From contig NZ_VCAO01000005.1 in NCBI RefSeq assembly GCF_005884405.1, forward strand, positions 26,252 to 90,251: a DNA stretch of 64,000 bases, read 5' to 3'. Made by a program: the position numbers and the translations under genes. The DNA comes from Qipengyuania marisflavi (GTDB lineage Bacteria; Pseudomonadota; Alphaproteobacteria; Sphingomonadales; Sphingomonadaceae). The notes under the pieces were generated by a model. That model saw nothing but the letters and a program-made list of their open reading frames with translations. It was not told the origin of the DNA and did no database searches. Each line of letters opens with the position of its first letter. Position 1 is the stretch's first letter. This document shows, piece by piece, positions 35,284 to 44,059 of this stretch.

Positions 35284-36065
35284 TCGATTTCGACCCGGTA
35301 TGCCTCACGCAGAGCATTGTACGCGGCCGCCCGCCGCGCCGTGATGGTGCTGTTGCGCCAGTCGGCCTCGACGCGGTCACGGATTTCCGCCAGCGGCGGC
35401 ACGCTGCCTTCCTCGCGATGGGACAGACGCACAAGGTGCCAGCCAAAGCCCGAGGGGATCGGCCCCTGCCACTCACGCGCCACCGACCGCTCGGCGATTT
35501 CCTGCGCGAATTGCTGCCCGAAAATCGCGCCCAGTTCGACCATCGACTTCGCATCGACAGTGCGCGGCAGGCTGATCGGCTGGCCGCTCGGCGAGGCCTG
35601 CCCCTTGGCCGCCAGCGCCGCCGCCTCGCTAGCGAAATAGACCTGTTCGAAATTCACCACACCGCCGGTTTCAAAAGTGCCCGCGTGGGCTTTGTGCCAT
35701 TCTTCGAGCACCGCATCACCGGGTGTTTCCGCCTCGGCACTGGCCGCTGCAATCTCGTCCATCTTGGTGGCTAGCCGCCGCCGCACTGCCGGATCGTCCC
35801 GGTCCAGCCCCAGCCTCAGTGCTTCACGGTACAGCACTTCCTCGCGCACGCGGCGTTCGATCAGGCCCGACAATTCAGCATCGGTGGGCGGCCGGCCCAT
35901 CATCTGGGCGAAGCCCTGCGCGATTTGCGCCTGGTCGCTGCGGCTCAGGCTGATCGTGCGGCTGGCGGGATCAACCGGCGTGCCGATCCACGCGAACAGC
36001 GCGTACAGCACGGCTCCGCCGATCAGGAAATGCAACAGCGGTTCGCGCAGCAGCGCGCGGCTCAC
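35280..36065 (-). CDS. Peptidyl-prolyl isomerase, parvulin type, membrane-anchored
   Basis: 261 residues; N-terminal anchor (LLHFLIGGAVLYALFAWIG) then a helical chaperone-like region (residues about 45-130, with the SurA/PrsA-like RRVREEVLYREALRLGLDRDD) and a parvulin domain (NFEQVYFASEAAALAAKG through IPSGFGWHLVRLSHREEG). It probably folds an exported partner, plausibly HupE or the DUF3604 protein in the same operon. GTG at 36065 overlaps the DUF3604 stop (GTGA), and its stop overlaps the HupE start. Confidence 0.87.
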   Translation of the reverse strand: MSRALLREPLLHFLIGGAVLYALFAWIGTPVDPASRTISLSRSDQAQIAQGFAQMMGRPPTDAELSGLIERRVREEVLYREALRLGLDRDDPAVRRRLATKMDEIAAASAEAETPGDAVLEEWHKAHAGTFETGGVVNFEQVYFASEAAALAAKGQASPSGQPISLPRTVDAKSMVELGAIFGQQFAQEIAERSVAREWQGPIPSGFGWHLVRLSHREEGSVPPLAEIRDRVEADWRNSTITARRAAAYNALREAYRVEIE

Positions 36066-38005
36066 GCGCCCTCCATGATGGCCGGGGCATCGCCTGGCCG
36101 CGCGGCAGGCCGCAGCCATACTGGCGAGCTGTATGCCCGTTCCTGCGCCACCCCCTGCTCGATCACATCTTCGGGAATCTCAAGCCCAAACCTTTTGGCA
36201 TCGAACAGCACCCAGCGCGGCGTGGGGATTTCCAGCACGCGGACATAATAGAACGCGTTTTGCCCGGCGCGGTAATCGGGATCGGTCCAGGCGGCACGCA
36301 GTTCTGCGGCGCCGATCGTGTTGGTATAGCTGGCATTGGCGCGGTCGACAGTATCGCCCACCGCCGGAACCTTGCCGCCATTACGCTGGCGCTTGGCCAT
36401 ATCGGACCAGACCACATCATAGACCTGTTCCTGCGCCACCCCGTCGGCGCCGACCCAGCCCTTCACCACCTGCACCCGGTCAAGATTTGCGCCGTCGGGA
36501 TCCTTGAGCGCCGAGATCAGGAAACTGGGTGCCTTGCCGCTATCGGTCAGCTGTCCGCCCATCGGCACGCCGCGCGTATAGCCTGCGCGCACCCAATCGC
36601 CTTCCCAGTCCTGTTCGGCAAAGTCGAACCCGGCAAACAGCCGCACGGTCATGCGCGGGCCAGTGGTGGCATAGACTTCGCGCCGCATGAAGGCGTCGAA
36701 GATTTCCGTCCGCGTATTGCCGCGCGCCCAGGCCGCTGCATAGCCGCCCGCCAGATAATTCCAGCCGAAACGCCCCACGCGCGTACCCAGATTTTGCGGC
36801 CGCATCGCGCGGGTCGCCTTGGGTTCATTGCCGGTGTGCTTGCCAAAGAAATTGTCCTCATCCCCGGTGGCCAGCGCGGTGTGGCTGTCGGTCGCACCGA
36901 TCAGGCCAAAGGCATAGGGGTTGGCCCCCGTCTGCTGCTCCAGTGTCAGCCCGCGCTTCAGCGCCGATCGGACATAGGATCCGGGCAGCATGTCGGGCGT
37001 GGTTGTGTGGGTCAGCGGCAGATTGCCCAGCTCCCACCCGGCGATTCCGAACCCGGCCAACTCGTCATTAGGAGAAAGGAAGGGGTGCGTCTCGCTGTCG
37101 CCCTTGATCTGCGTGGCCTCCACCACCGGCTCTCGCGCGGCGCGGCGGCGGGCGTAGGCGGCGGTCATCGGCCCGCCATCCGGGCCGGTCAGTTCGAACA
37201 TCTGCCCGTTGGAAAGATTGGAATTGTGCGGGATCGCCAGCACCTTGCCCCCGGTCGCCCGTTCATAGGCTTCCATATAATCCCACAGCTGCTCCGCCTC
37301 GGTATCGATGCCGGGGAACGGCACCACCTGCTCGGTCCGATCATCATTGTCCCTGAACATCACCACCCGGTGCAGATTGTTGCCATCGGGCATGGCGGTC
37401 CATTCAAACCCGGCAAAGGCGGTGAATGTGCCCGGCTGGTTATAGCGTTCCAGCAGCGCCAGATGATTGTCCCACAGCGCGCGGGTCGCCCCTGCCTGCC
37501 GCTCGGGATCGCGCAAGGCTTCGGGAATTTCGTCATTGGCAGCGGCGGTAATCAGCTCGGCAATTGCGCGCTGCGACCCTTCCGGCCCTTCGTGCATCAG
37601 ATCGTACCAGCGCCGCAGCACCGGATCGCGCACCAGCATGCGCGGGGCATCAAACAGCCGCCGGGTGGCACCCATCGCGTCCGAATGATCGGCGATGACC
37701 AGGAAATCGAGTGGGCGGTCGAGCTGTGCTGGCATGCCGGTGGTGGCCGTCACCTGCTCGCCGCGCGCAAATTTCAGCGCGTCCTCTGGCCCCAGCCGGA
37801 CGCCGAAGCCAAAGGCGTCAACCGAAACATCCGTGTGGAGATGTGTGTCGCCCCAATATGGGCGATCGGGAAACTCAGGGAGCTCGGCGGTTTGCGCCTG
37901 ATCCCCGGATTGCGCGGCGGCATCAGGGTCAGACGCGACCATGTCGCAGCCGACCAACGTCAATGCTGCAGTGGTCGTCCACGCGGCCATAACCAGCTTG
38001 CGCAT
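36062..38005 (-). CDS. DUF3604 lipoprotein, PHP-like metallo-hydrolase fold
   Basis: 647 residues. Signal peptide with lipobox (TAALTLVGC), so outer or inner membrane lipoprotein. YWGDTHLHTDVSVDAFGFG at the start of the mature domain has the HxH metal motif of PHP-type phosphoesterases, with FLVIADHSDAMGATR, and later EWTAMPDGNNLHR, GATDSHTALATGDEDNF, KVLAIPHNSNLS. DUF3604 proteins are secreted and of unknown substrate. It leads the DUF3604 - PPIase - HupE operon. Confidence 0.9.
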   Translation of the reverse strand: MRKLVMAAWTTTAALTLVGCDMVASDPDAAAQSGDQAQTAELPEFPDRPYWGDTHLHTDVSVDAFGFGVRLGPEDALKFARGEQVTATTGMPAQLDRPLDFLVIADHSDAMGATRRLFDAPRMLVRDPVLRRWYDLMHEGPEGSQRAIAELITAAANDEIPEALRDPERQAGATRALWDNHLALLERYNQPGTFTAFAGFEWTAMPDGNNLHRVVMFRDNDDRTEQVVPFPGIDTEAEQLWDYMEAYERATGGKVLAIPHNSNLSNGQMFELTGPDGGPMTAAYARRRAAREPVVEATQIKGDSETHPFLSPNDELAGFGIAGWELGNLPLTHTTTPDMLPGSYVRSALKRGLTLEQQTGANPYAFGLIGATDSHTALATGDEDNFFGKHTGNEPKATRAMRPQNLGTRVGRFGWNYLAGGYAAAWARGNTRTEIFDAFMRREVYATTGPRMTVRLFAGFDFAEQDWEGDWVRAGYTRGVPMGGQLTDSGKAPSFLISALKDPDGANLDRVQVVKGWVGADGVAQEQVYDVVWSDMAKRQRNGGKVPAVGDTVDRANASYTNTIGAAELRAAWTDPDYRAGQNAFYYVRVLEIPTPRWVLFDAKRFGLEIPEDVIEQGVAQERAYSSPVWLRPAARPGDAPAIMEGA

Positions 38006-38072
38006 CGGTTTCTCCCCATTTCCCTTTGCAACCTTTCTGCGCGCCTAGGCAGCGCCGCGTCAAGCGCACTGG

Positions 38073-38705
38073 TCAGAAGAAATTAAGCCCGCTCTCGGCC
38101 AGATCCGATGTGGCATAGAGATAGCCGCCCAGCGCCGCCGCCAGCCCGGCAAACATCAGCGCCCCCAGCACCAGCGCTCCGTCACGCACAATCAGCGCCA
38201 GTCCCAGCATCGCAATCGCCAGCATCGGCAGCGAACTGGCAAAGGGCAACAGCTCAAGCGGCGGCACCGTGCAGCACAGCAGGATGATAACAAGCCCCAC
38301 CAACCGTTGCCACACGCCCTGAGTCAGCTGTTCCAGCCGCCCTTCGCTGTGGCTGTCCAGCCAATGCCCGATCCCGCGCAGCTTGCGCACCGCGCGGTGC
38401 CATTTCTTGCCCGTGACGGACCGCGAACGGATGAAGCGCGGCATCCACACATGATCGCGGCCCAACAGCAATTGTCCTGCCACCAGCGCGATGATGACAG
38501 CCAGAAATGTCGGCACGAAGGGAACGCCGCCAATCGGGGTCAGCTCCATCAGGGCAGGCAGCATGATGAAGGGGCCGAAACTGCGCTCGCCAAAATCGCG
38601 CAGCACATGGGCAACGCACACACGGCTGCGGCTGGAGGCCAGATCGTCGAGCTCGCCCAGCACGTCCTCGACGCTTTCCGGCGGATGATGGGGATCATGC
38701 GGCAT
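38073..38705 (-). CDS. ExoD family exopolysaccharide synthesis protein
   Basis: 210 residues, several hydrophobic helices. The pattern FGERSFGPFIMLPALMELTPIGGVPFVPTFLAVIIALVAGQLLLGRDHVWMP and the basic ...RSVTGKKWHRAVRKL is the ExoD signature. ExoD mutants in rhizobia are affected in exopolysaccharide and alkali tolerance; the mechanism is unknown. ATG at 38705 with GGAGGA nine bases before it, but that site is buried in a hairpin (see 38715-38744). Confidence 0.88.
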   Translation of the reverse strand: MPHDPHHPPESVEDVLGELDDLASSRSRVCVAHVLRDFGERSFGPFIMLPALMELTPIGGVPFVPTFLAVIIALVAGQLLLGRDHVWMPRFIRSRSVTGKKWHRAVRKLRGIGHWLDSHSEGRLEQLTQGVWQRLVGLVIILLCCTVPPLELLPFASSLPMLAIAMLGLALIVRDGALVLGALMFAGLAAALGGYLYATSDLAESGLNFF

Positions 38706-38714
38706 TGCGAACTT

Positions 38715-38744
38715 TCCTCCGGTCCAAACGGCTGGACCGGAGGA
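38715..38744 (-). promoter_or_regulatory. 12-bp hairpin covering the exoD ribosome binding site
   Basis: On the minus strand the arms tcctccggtcca and tggaccggagga pair perfectly (12 bp, loop gccgtt). The GGAGGA in the second arm is the exoD Shine-Dalgarno, 9 bases before the ATG. The hairpin has no U run, so it is not a good terminator. It more likely occludes translation start and may open with temperature, a protein or a small RNA. Confidence 0.6.
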
Positions 38745-38762
38745 TTGGGTCCGCAAGTGCGC

Positions 38763-39215
38763 TTAGGCGGCGCTTTTCTTCAACAGAGCCGAGCGTTCAC
38801 AGCGGCACACCACTTCGCCGCGCTGATTGGTCGCCTCATGCACGAAAGTGACGATCCCGGTATCGGGCCGCGATTTGCTTTGACGCAAAGCCGCCACTTC
38901 GCTGGTGGCGTGCAAGGTGTCGCCCAGAAACACCGGCTTGGGCATGACCAGTTTGTCATAGCCCAGATTGGCCACCAGCGTGCCCAGCGTGGTGTCAGCG
39001 ACCGACAACCCCACCATCAATGCAAATGTGTAGGTGCCATTGACCAGGATCTGCCCGAATTCGCTGGCCTTTGCCGCCTCGACATCGAGGTGCAAAGGCT
39101 GCGGATTGTGAGTCATCACGGTGAAGAAGAGGTTGTCCGCCTCTGTCACCGTGCGCCGGATCTCATGCGTGATCTTGTCGCCGATGTTCCATTCGTCGAA
39201 GTGCCGTCCTGCCAT
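38763..39215 (-). CDS. MaoC family hydratase
   Basis: 150 residues, hot-dog fold. MaoC-type pattern [41 protein letters not shown], with the catalytic Asp/His pair expected at N-x-x-x-x-H (NPQPLHLD), then [19 protein letters not shown]. Likely an enoyl-CoA-type hydratase, e.g. in acyl-CoA degradation. Overlaps the ALDH stop by one base (TGATG). Confidence 0.88.
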   Translation of the reverse strand: MAGRHFDEWNIGDKITHEIRRTVTEADNLFFTVMTHNPQPLHLDVEAAKASEFGQILVNGTYTFALMVGLSVADTTLGTLVANLGYDKLVMPKPVFLGDTLHATSEVAALRQSKSRPDTGIVTFVHEATNQRGEVVCRCERSALLKKSAA

Positions 39216-40636
39216 CAGGCGTCGTATCCCATGACCGCCTTGACTTCGAGGAAGTCATGGAAGCCGAACTCGCCCCATTCGCGGCCATTGCCCGACTTCT
39301 TGTAACCGCCGAACGCGGCGTTCATGTCATAGGCACCATTGATCGCCACCCGGCCTGCACGAATGCGCGGAGCCAGCTTTTTGGCAGTTTCGATGTCTTC
39401 TCCCGCAATGTGGCTGGCAAGACCGTATTCGGTGTCATTGGCAATGCGGATCGCGTCATCATAATCCTCATAACCGATGATGGACAGCACCGGGCCGAAG
39501 ATTTCCTCGCGCGCGATGGTCATGTCATTGTCGACATCGGCGAAGACGGTCGGTTTGACGTAATGGCCGGTCTCCAGCCCATCGGGTTTGCCGGTTCCGC
39601 CAGCGACCAACGTGGCACCTTCGGAAATGCCCTTTTCGATCAGGCCCTGGATCTTGTCCCACTGTGCGCCGGAGACGACCGGACCGATGGTGGAATTGCC
39701 CTTGGGGTCACCGGGAATCACGCCCTCAGCGGCTTCCTTGGCGGCAACCTTGGCTTCGTCCATCCGCTTGGCCGGGACCAGCATGCGGCTGGGCGCGGTG
39801 CAGGTCTGGCCCGAATTGTTCATCATCGCGGTGGTGCCGCGCGCAACCGATTTGGCAAAGGCGCCATCATCCAGAATGATGTTCGGGCTTTTGCCGCCCA
39901 GTTCCTGCGCCACGCGCTTGACCGTCTTGGCGGCATTTTCGGCAATCGCGATGCCCGCGCGGGTCGAGCCGGTGAAGCTGACCATATCTATATCGGTATG
40001 GCCAGAGATCGCGGTGCCAACACCCGGACCGTCACCATTGATCAGGTTGAACACGCCAGCCGGTACGCCAGCCGCGTGCATAATCTCGGCAAAGATCGCC
40101 GCATCGAGTGGAGCGATTTCCGACGGCTTGAGCACCATCGTGCAGCCGGTTGCCAGCGCTGGAAACACCTTGCAGGCGATCTGGTTCAGCGGCCAGTTCC
40201 ACGGGGTAATCATACCGACCACGCCAATTGGCTCGTAACGATGCATCGTTGGCCCGTCCTGCCGTTCGAATTCGAAATTTTCCAGAATGCCGATGGTCGT
40301 CTGGAGATGCCCCGACAACAAGCCAACATGCGGACCATTGGCCAGCGACATCGGGGCGCCCATTTCATCGCTCACCGCGCGCGCCAGATCTTCCTTGCGC
40401 TTGCCAATTTCGGACAGGATGGCGCGCATTACCGTAAGCCGTTCCTCGCGGCTGGTTTGCGACCAGCTTTCAAACGCGTTGCGTGCAGCGGCCACCGCCT
40501 TGTCGACATCTGCGGCACTGCCCAGCGAGATGTGACCGATGGTTTCTTCGGTGGCTGGGTTCTCGACCGGGACCGTGTTGGGCTTGACCGGATCGACCCA
40601 CGCGCCATCGATATAAAACTGGGTGAACTCGTACAT
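39215..40636 (-). CDS. Aldehyde dehydrogenase family protein
   Basis: NAD(P)-dependent aldehyde dehydrogenase, 473 residues. Seen: [66 protein letters not shown] (catalytic glutamate), [16 protein letters not shown] (catalytic cysteine) and [20 protein letters not shown]. The substrate aldehyde cannot be read. It lies between a CoA transferase and a MaoC hydratase, all on the minus strand, suggesting degradation of a branched or cyclic acid. ATG at 40636. Confidence 0.93.
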   Translation of the reverse strand: MYEFTQFYIDGAWVDPVKPNTVPVENPATEETIGHISLGSAADVDKAVAAARNAFESWSQTSREERLTVMRAILSEIGKRKEDLARAVSDEMGAPMSLANGPHVGLLSGHLQTTIGILENFEFERQDGPTMHRYEPIGVVGMITPWNWPLNQIACKVFPALATGCTMVLKPSEIAPLDAAIFAEIMHAAGVPAGVFNLINGDGPGVGTAISGHTDIDMVSFTGSTRAGIAIAENAAKTVKRVAQELGGKSPNIILDDGAFAKSVARGTTAMMNNSGQTCTAPSRMLVPAKRMDEAKVAAKEAAEGVIPGDPKGNSTIGPVVSGAQWDKIQGLIEKGISEGATLVAGGTGKPDGLETGHYVKPTVFADVDNDMTIAREEIFGPVLSIIGYEDYDDAIRIANDTEYGLASHIAGEDIETAKKLAPRIRAGRVAINGAYDMNAAFGGYKKSGNGREWGEFGFHDFLEVKAVMGYDA

Positions 40637-40659
40637 AAATCTCTCCTTTGTGCGCCGCC

Positions 40660-41748
40660 CTAGCGTTCCTGTGCCCACCGCGCCACCACATCCGCGCCAT
40701 CATCCGCGCTATCGCGAATGGTACCGGGGGTGCGGTCAAAGCGCGGTGCGGGCGCAGTATGCCAGCGGCCGCCATGTTCGACGAAAGCGCCGCGTGCCTT
40801 CATGTGGGGATGATCCTTCGCTTCGTCGAGGGGGACGACAGGGGCAAAGCACGCATCGCTGCCTTCGAGCAGTTCGCACCATTCGGCCTGCGTTCTGGTG
40901 GCAAACAATTCGCGCAGCCTGCCCGTGTAATCGTCCCAATTGGCAGGGTTGAGCTGCCCCTCGCGCAGTTCCTCAGGCGCATCGGCGCGCTGGAGCAATT
41001 CGGCATAGAACTTCGGCTCGATCGCGCCGACGCTGATCTCCTTGCCGTCATGGCAGGTGTAACAGCGATAGAAATGCGCCGCCCCGCCCAGCAGTCCCGT
41101 CCCGCGTTCCGTGGTGCGCAGCGCCGATGGCGGCTGACCATAGAAAAAGCTCATCAGGCTGGTCACACCATCGACAATTGCGGCATCGACGACCTGCCCC
41201 TTGCCCGACCGCTCCCGCTCATACAGCGCGGCCAGAATGCCAAAGGCGCAATAAAGCGAACCGCCGCCAAAATCGCCGACCAGATTTTGCGGCGGTATGG
41301 GCAATTCGCCCTTGGCCCCAATCGCATCCAGAGCGCCGGTCACTGCAATATAATTGAGATCATGCCCCGCCGCCTGCGCCAGTGGCCCGTCCTGCCCCCA
41401 GCCGGTCATCCGCGCGTAAACCAGCCGCTCATTCGCTGCCAGCAGCACGTCCGGCCCCAGCCCCAGCCGTTCCATCACGCCGGGGCGAAACCCTTCGATC
41501 AGCACATCGGCATTGGCGCAGGCCTTCAAGGCGAGCGCCTTGCCTTCGGCGCTTTTCATATCGACCGCCACACGGTGACGCGCGCGTTCAACCACCGGAT
41601 TCATCACCGCACCGCCCGGCCGCCCGATCCGCACGACCTCAGCCCCCAGATCGGCCAGCAGCATGGCAACATGCGGCCCAGGCCCGATGCCAGCGAACTC
41701 CACCACCCTGACCCCGGTCAATGGTCCGCTCTGGTTGATCGTGCTCAT
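40660..41748 (-). CDS. CaiB/BaiF CoA-transferase family protein
   Basis: 362 residues; family III CoA transferase / alpha-methylacyl-CoA racemase type. GVRVVEFAGIGPGPHVAMLLADLGAEVVRIGRPGG, ADVLIEGFRPGVMERLGLGPDVLL and MTGWGQDGPLAQAAGHDLNYIAVTGALDA are typical, including the aspartate in GHDLNY. AMACR-like rather than formyl-CoA transferase by its internal GDFGGGSLYCAFGILAALYERERSGKGQVVDAAIVDG segment. Co-directional with ALDH and MaoC. Start ATG at 41748. Confidence 0.9.
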   Translation of the reverse strand: MSTINQSGPLTGVRVVEFAGIGPGPHVAMLLADLGAEVVRIGRPGGAVMNPVVERARHRVAVDMKSAEGKALALKACANADVLIEGFRPGVMERLGLGPDVLLAANERLVYARMTGWGQDGPLAQAAGHDLNYIAVTGALDAIGAKGELPIPPQNLVGDFGGGSLYCAFGILAALYERERSGKGQVVDAAIVDGVTSLMSFFYGQPPSALRTTERGTGLLGGAAHFYRCYTCHDGKEISVGAIEPKFYAELLQRADAPEELREGQLNPANWDDYTGRLRELFATRTQAEWCELLEGSDACFAPVVPLDEAKDHPHMKARGAFVEHGGRWHTAPAPRFDRTPGTIRDSADDGADVVARWAQER

Positions 41749-41916
41749 AACGTTGTCCTTTTGTCTCTGGCGGTGTGCATGGATTGCCGCACACCGCTTT
41801 GGCAAGCGTCGCTGGCGCTCGACTGGTCAGCAAACTTGTAACATTCGCAATATTGCGGAGAGCATGAAGTATGTTAGGCAGGACGCTTAGGGAATGACAT
41901 ACTGGGGAGTCGCATA

Positions 41917-43932
41917 ATGCGCTTGAAGAAATATCCATTTTTGATGGCGGTGGCGTGCGCGCTGGCCGCAACCACCAATCCGCTGGCCGCACAAACTGCC
42001 GGTACGCCAAGCATACCGGTCGAGGTGTGGGCGCTGCGCGATGTCATCAGCACAGCTGACCTTTCGCCCGACGGCAAGCACCTGCTCATTCTCAAGACCG
42101 AGAGCAAGATGGGCGAGAACGTCCTCGAGCTTTACGAGACCGCGAATTTGACCAAACCGATTGCGCGCCTTGCTGCGGATCCGATGGAAATCGTCAGCGC
42201 GCGGTTTGTAAGCGACAAATTCATATACGGAACTGCATGGCAAGTGAGCCGCAAGTCGGTCAAGGGGCCTGAGCAGGACGTTCGAAGCTACAAGTCATAT
42301 TCGTACAATCTGGAAACTGGCAAGTTTTCGAAGACCCAGCCTTCTGCGGACGAGCGCAGCTACGATATTGTTAACGTATTGCCGGGTGAGCCTGACAGTG
42401 TTCTGGTGGCCGCAGCTACTTCCAATGATGGCGGCTCCGGGGTGGACCCGTACGCCGCATTTCGTCCGCGTTCCTATTACCGTTACAATTTGAATACCGG
42501 CGGACGAGAACTCGTTATTCGCGGCAGTACGCAATATGCCAACATCAGCTTTGATGACGAAGGCAATCCGCGCTTCGCTACAGGATTCGAGGCCGGCACC
42601 AAGGAGCAAGTGTATTACTACCGTGCACCCGGCGACAGCACTTGGAAAGAATTTGGTGACCGGTTCGATCTTGACGATCATGCGAACCTGTACCGTGTGC
42701 TAGGTGGCTTTCAGGGTCTTGTAGGATTCAAACAGGGTGATCCGAACACAGGCTACGTCATCGACAATCGCGGGGAGGATAAGGCGGCTCTGTGGGAATT
42801 CGATTTTACGAGCGGACAATTTGGGCGAAAGCTTTTCTCTGCTCCTGACGCCGATGTCATGGGAATTACCGAAAACTCGATGCGCTGGGCAGGCGACAAC
42901 ACGCTTGCTGCCGCAGTCTATCCGGGTGCAAAAATGGAGCGCCATTGGTTCGACCCGCAGGAAAAGCAGCTGTACGAACTGTTGGAATCTGCCATTCCCA
43001 ACGCGCACAGCGTAAATATCCGCACGCGCTCGCGTGACGGCAAATCAATGGTCATCAGCAATTCCGGCCCGCATGATCCGGGGTCATTCTGGCTTTTTCT
43101 GGACGGCAAACTGGCCAAGATTGGTAGTCGCAACCCCTTGCTCAAGGCTGACGACCTTGCCGATGTCGAGTTTATCAAATATCCGGCGCGCGATGGGCGG
43201 ATGATCCCGGCCTATGTCACCAAACCCAAAGGCCAGGGGCCATTCCCACTGGTGGTGTTGCCGCACGGCGGGCCCCACGTAAATGAAGTCGTGGGATTTG
43301 ACGAATGGGGCCAATTGCTGGCCAATGCCGGTTACATGGTCTTGCAACCGCAATACCGGATGTCGGTAGGCTGGGGCCAGGATCATTTCGACAGCGCATA
43401 CGGTCAGCATGGGCTGGCCATGCAGGACGACAAGGATGACGGCGCTTTGTATCTGGTCAAGCAAGGCCTGGTGGACAAGGACCGGATGGCTATGTTTGGA
43501 TGGTCATATGGCGGTTACGCCGCCTTGGTGGCGACAACGCGTGACCCGCAGATCTACCAGTGTGCGATTGCCGGCGCCGCTGTGGCCGATCCAGAGAAGG
43601 GCTACATCCAGACCCGCAATCCAAATGGTGCCAAGGCGCTGGATGATTGGGGCAAACGCCGAGGAACAATCGGTATCAACCCGATCAATGAAGTGGCCAA
43701 GTCGAATATCCCGCTATTGATGGTGCATGGTGATGTTGATCGCCGCGTGCTTTATTACAATTACGAAGATTACGAGAAAGCGATGCAAAAAGCGGGCAAG
43801 ACCAATGCTCAATTCCTGACTTTAAAAGGGGCAGATCACTTCTCCAACACATTGAATTACGAACATCAGGAAACATTTTACACCAAAATGCTCGACTTCC
43901 TGAAAAACGATTGCGGTCCTGGCGGCCTCTAA
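41917..43932 (+). CDS. S9 family prolyl oligopeptidase-type peptidase, secreted
   Basis: 671 residues with signal peptide (FLMAVACALAATTNPLAA). N-terminal beta-propeller-like region (residues about 35-410), then the alpha/beta hydrolase domain: VVLPHGGPHVNEV oxyanion region, catalytic serine in MFGWSYGGYAALVAT, aspartate in VHGDVDRRVLYYN and histidine in KGADHFSN. This is a S9C-type (acylaminoacyl/dipeptidyl) peptidase; composition is visibly lower in GC than its neighbours, which may reflect transfer. ATG at 41917 with GGGGAG upstream. Confidence 0.93.
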   Translation: MRLKKYPFLMAVACALAATTNPLAAQTAGTPSIPVEVWALRDVISTADLSPDGKHLLILKTESKMGENVLELYETANLTKPIARLAADPMEIVSARFVSDKFIYGTAWQVSRKSVKGPEQDVRSYKSYSYNLETGKFSKTQPSADERSYDIVNVLPGEPDSVLVAAATSNDGGSGVDPYAAFRPRSYYRYNLNTGGRELVIRGSTQYANISFDDEGNPRFATGFEAGTKEQVYYYRAPGDSTWKEFGDRFDLDDHANLYRVLGGFQGLVGFKQGDPNTGYVIDNRGEDKAALWEFDFTSGQFGRKLFSAPDADVMGITENSMRWAGDNTLAAAVYPGAKMERHWFDPQEKQLYELLESAIPNAHSVNIRTRSRDGKSMVISNSGPHDPGSFWLFLDGKLAKIGSRNPLLKADDLADVEFIKYPARDGRMIPAYVTKPKGQGPFPLVVLPHGGPHVNEVVGFDEWGQLLANAGYMVLQPQYRMSVGWGQDHFDSAYGQHGLAMQDDKDDGALYLVKQGLVDKDRMAMFGWSYGGYAALVATTRDPQIYQCAIAGAAVADPEKGYIQTRNPNGAKALDDWGKRRGTIGINPINEVAKSNIPLLMVHGDVDRRVLYYNYEDYEKAMQKAGKTNAQFLTLKGADHFSNTLNYEHQETFYTKMLDFLKNDCGPGGL

Positions 43933-43959
43933 GCCACTTCGCAGCTTTAATTTTAACAT

Positions 43960-44002
43960 GGGCGCGCTTCGCATAATGCTCGGCATAATGCGTGGCGCGC
44001 CC
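43960..44002 (+). terminator. Hairpin after S9 peptidase gene
   Basis: Arms gggcgcgc / gcgcgccc with a second inner pairing cgcat / atgcg, and a 9-bp direct repeat (gcataatgc) in the loop. It is followed by CTTTG, a weak U run. Likely a terminator of the peptidase gene; the remaining gap to the permease (44003-44059) shows nothing. Confidence 0.5.
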
Positions 44003-44059
44003 TTTGCTTGTGGTAACACCCGCTTTCTTGCGCTGTGAGGCGATGCTATCTCGGGTCGG

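Noticed and set aside
36260..38086. 608-codon open frame on the plus strand opposite the DUF3604 gene
   Set aside because: High-GC shadow of a well-supported gene; no domain character in its translation.
39257..40663. 468-codon plus-strand frame opposite the aldehyde dehydrogenase
   Set aside because: Antisense to a gene with complete ALDH motifs.
43971..43991. Direct repeat gcataatgc in a gap as a possible CRISPR or att site
   Set aside because: Only two copies within a hairpin loop; better explained as part of the terminator.
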